Below, in pieces: positions 62,045-64,000 of a stretch of 64,000 nucleotides of DNA. How positions within the stretch are numbered: position 1 is the stretch's first letter; each line of letters opens with the position of its first letter. The notes beneath the pieces are model-generated. The model ran no database searches, was not told the origin of the DNA, and worked only from the letters and a program-made list of their open reading frames with translations. Both the position numbers and the translations under genes were made by a program. Source of the DNA: Pseudooctadecabacter jejudonensis (GTDB taxonomy: Bacteria; Pseudomonadota; Alphaproteobacteria; Rhodobacterales; Rhodobacteraceae); NCBI RefSeq assembly GCF_900172275.1, contig NZ_FWFT01000001.1:1-64000 (forward strand). Direction: 5' to 3'.

Positions 62045-62709
62045 AGGCGGCTGTTGTTCAGTTTCCCGGATCTAACTGTGACCGCGACATGGCGGTGGCG
62101 CTGGAGGCATCGGGTGCGGATGTGCAGATTGTCTGGCACAAGGACAACGGTCTGCCGGATGGCATTGATCTGGTCGCCATTCCGGGCGGCTTTTCGTTTG
62201 GCGATTATCTGCGGTGTGGGGCCATTGCGGCCAATTCGCCAGTGTGTCGTGCGATTGTCGATCATGCCGAACGGGGCGGATATGTTCTAGGCGTCTGCAA
62301 TGGCTTTCAGGTGCTGACGGAAACCGGTTTGTTGCCCGGTGCGCTGTTGCGCAATGCGGGGCTGAAATACATTTGCCGCACTGTGGGTTTGAAGGTCGAA
62401 ACCTCGGCCTCTGCCTACACCGAAGGGTACACCGCCGGATCTGAGATCGGCGTGCCGATTGCCCACCATGATGGCAATTATTTTGCCGATGACGACGTGG
62501 TTACCCGTCTGCAAGGCGAGGACCGTGTGGCTTTTACCTACACCGACAATCCCAACGGCAGCCGTGCGGATATCGCAGGCATTCTGTCCGAAAACCGCCG
62601 TGTGCTGGGCATGATGCCCCACCCCGAACGCGCGTTTGAGGAGTCCCATGGCAACACGGACGGTCAGCGTCTTTTTGCCGGTTTGATGGGGCAGCTGGCC
62701 TCAGCCTAA
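62041..62709 (+). CDS. purQ: FGAM synthase glutaminase subunit PurQ
   Basis: A 222-residue class I glutaminase with nucleophile C86 in GVCNGFQ and His/Glu in MPHPERAFE. Supplies ammonia to PurL, which is not in the window. ATGA overlap with purS. Confidence 0.96.
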   Translation: MKAAVVQFPGSNCDRDMAVALEASGADVQIVWHKDNGLPDGIDLVAIPGGFSFGDYLRCGAIAANSPVCRAIVDHAERGGYVLGVCNGFQVLTETGLLPGALLRNAGLKYICRTVGLKVETSASAYTEGYTAGSEIGVPIAHHDGNYFADDDVVTRLQGEDRVAFTYTDNPNGSRADIAGILSENRRVLGMMPHPERAFEESHGNTDGQRLFAGLMGQLASA

Positions 62710-62781
62710 GGGGTGAATGGACGGGTGCGCCCCGGGCCTGTAAGGTCGCGCCATGACTTGGGGTAACACACTGGCGGCTGG

Positions 62782-64000
62782 ATGAAGCGGCGGCGCATCT
62801 CTCATGCGTGGTCAGCGCGTTTGATCGTGATGGCGTTGGTCTGCGTGGCCTGTGTGGTTGTTGTGATTTCAAACAGGCTGCTGACCGAACGCTTTACGGA
62901 ACGGACCCGTGGCGCGGCTGAGGTCCGCTTGGCGCTGTATTCCGCCAACCTACTGAGTGAGTTGCAGCGCAATTCCATCGTGCCGCAGCTGTTGGCACGC
63001 GATCCTGCATTGATTGGTGCCCTCAATTCCGAGGATTATACCCAATCGACCGCGCGGCTGTTGTCTTTCGTTGACGAAATCGGGGCCGCGTCGCTGGTCT
63101 TGATGGACACCGAGGGTCGCATTGTGGCCGCCACCAACCGCGAACGGTTGGGGGAAAACCAGCGCAATCAGCAGTCGTTTGTGGATGCGATGCGGTCCAA
63201 CATAACAACGTTCACCGTGGATGAACGGGACGAGGGCGGGTTTTCTTTTACCTATTCGCGCCGTGTGGATGATGGCGGCCTTGCGTTGGGCGTTGTGTCT
63301 GTCGGGGTTGATTTGGCCAAGTTGGAACGATCCTGGGCGGGGATTTCGGATGCTGTCATGGTGCTGGACAGCACGGGCCGCGCCATTTTGTCGACAGAGC
63401 CGCGGTGGCGGGGCCGGATGGAGGAAGAGGCCATTGCCTTGCAGGAACCCCAAACCGCCATTGAACGCGCGCTGAGGGCCACGCCGGATTGGTCCGCGCT
63501 GCCCATTGATGCCTATCTGCGCGGCGATGGTGTGATGCGCCAAGAGGTGCGCGTGCCGTTCCAGGGCTGGCGCGTCGTCAGCTTTACCACGTTCCAGTCG
63601 GTGCGCGAACGGGTGAACACCATTCTGGCGCTTGAAATCATGGGCTTTGCCATTTTGCTGGCGGGCCTGTTCTGGTTTTTGTCGCGCCGATCCAACATGG
63701 CCGCCCGCATGTTCCAACGGGAATCGGCAGAGCTTCGCCAGTTGAACGTCCGCCTCCAGCGGGAAATCGCCGAGAGGGAGAAGGTCGAAAAGGACCTTGA
63801 GGTCGCTGAACGGACCGTCGCCCAGACATCGAAACTGGCCGCCTTGGGGGAGATGTCGGCGGCTGTCAGCCATGAGCTGAACCAACCCCTTGCGGCCATG
63901 AAAACCTACCTTGCGGGCGCACGTCTTTTGATCACCCGTGACAGGCCTGATGAGGCTGTGGCCGCCGTCCACCGGATCGACAGTTTGATCGAACGGATGG
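62782..64000 (+). CDS. dctB: C4-dicarboxylate sensor kinase DctB-like, 3' end outside window
   Basis: An open frame from the ATG at 62782 to the window end (406 codons without stop). It has a TM helix at 12-30, a tandem-PAS periplasmic domain of about 250 residues (MDTEGRIVAATNRERLGENQ), a second TM near 285-305, a coiled coil, and the phospho-acceptor H364 in AAVSHELNQPLAAMKTY. This matches DctB, which senses succinate-type acids with DctD. The ATPase domain is beyond the edge. 72 bases after purQ. Confidence 0.88.
   Translation, partial: MKRRRISHAWSARLIVMALVCVACVVVVISNRLLTERFTERTRGAAEVRLALYSANLLSELQRNSIVPQLLARDPALIGALNSEDYTQSTARLLSFVDEIGAASLVLMDTEGRIVAATNRERLGENQRNQQSFVDAMRSNITTFTVDERDEGGFSFTYSRRVDDGGLALGVVSVGVDLAKLERSWAGISDAVMVLDSTGRAILSTEPRWRGRMEEEAIALQEPQTAIERALRATPDWSALPIDAYLRGDGVMRQEVRVPFQGWRVVSFTTFQSVRERVNTILALEIMGFAILLAGLFWFLSRRSNMAARMFQRESAELRQLNVRLQREIAEREKVEKDLEVAERTVAQTSKLAALGEMSAAVSHELNQPLAAMKTYLAGARLLITRDRPDEAVAAVHRIDSLIERM

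Overview
The window is high-GC DNA from an alphaproteobacterium, almost certainly a marine Rhodobacterales (Roseobacter-group) strain. The reasons are the gene set and order (purM-purN-rnd, purC-purS-purQ with the ATPase zeta-subunit gene, a split B12-dependent methionine synthase), the DctB-like kinase, TTT and Gts transporters, and an alphaproteobacterial-type LexA box (GTTC-N7-GTTC).

Left part (1-34.6 kb) is a catabolic block. It opens with the 3' end of an IS3-family transposase. Next come a non-phosphorylative sugar-acid pathway (IlvD/Edd dehydratase, FAH hydrolase, two SDRs), then a P450 divergent from a glutamine amidotransferase. An IclR-led leftward operon follows (iclR, class III aminotransferase, MBL hydrolase, phospho-lyase-like aminotransferase, APH-type kinase), facing an aldehyde dehydrogenase and a Tm-1-like gene. 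After that lies a homoprotocatechuate meta-cleavage operon (hpaR divergent from hpaF-E-D, an aromatic amino acid decarboxylase, hpaG-H-I). Then a two-component system diverges from a glucose-type ABC transporter operon with glucokinase (gtsABCD-glk). The block ends with a leftward TTT transporter (tctB-A-C) followed by a glutamine-synthetase-like ligase.

Middle part (34,989-45,853) is a 10.85-kb integrated element. It is bounded by a 17-bp direct repeat that equals the 3' end of an intact tRNA-Asn gene. It carries a P4-type integrase, an AlpA-like protein, a prim-pol/D5 helicase, and a full head and packaging set (TerL, HNH, HK97 capsid, prohead protease, connector-like protein, portal). No tail, lysis or CI-type repressor genes are visible. 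This is the architecture of a capsid-forming phage satellite (cf-PICI type) and is the most interesting item here.

Right part (45.9-64 kb) is core chromosome: a LACTB2-like MBL hydrolase, an EnvZ-like kinase, a CAT-anticodon tRNA, a small exported protein, a sterol-desaturase-family protein, purM, purN, rnd, a lipoprotein, sufE, a DUF1638/GST/corrinoid-protein cluster, an SOS-box-preceded radical SAM gene, a homocysteine methyltransferase, a short MprF-like protein, the ATPase zeta subunit, purC, purS, purQ, and the first part of a dctB-like kinase cut by the window end.

Several regulatory sequences can be read directly: a 12-bp palindrome at hpaR/hpaF with a near copy at the P450/amidotransferase promoter, an IclR-site-like inverted repeat, four GTAAC-type half-sites in 10-bp phase before gtsA, and the LexA box. 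All functional names come from reading protein motifs by eye; no database search was run.
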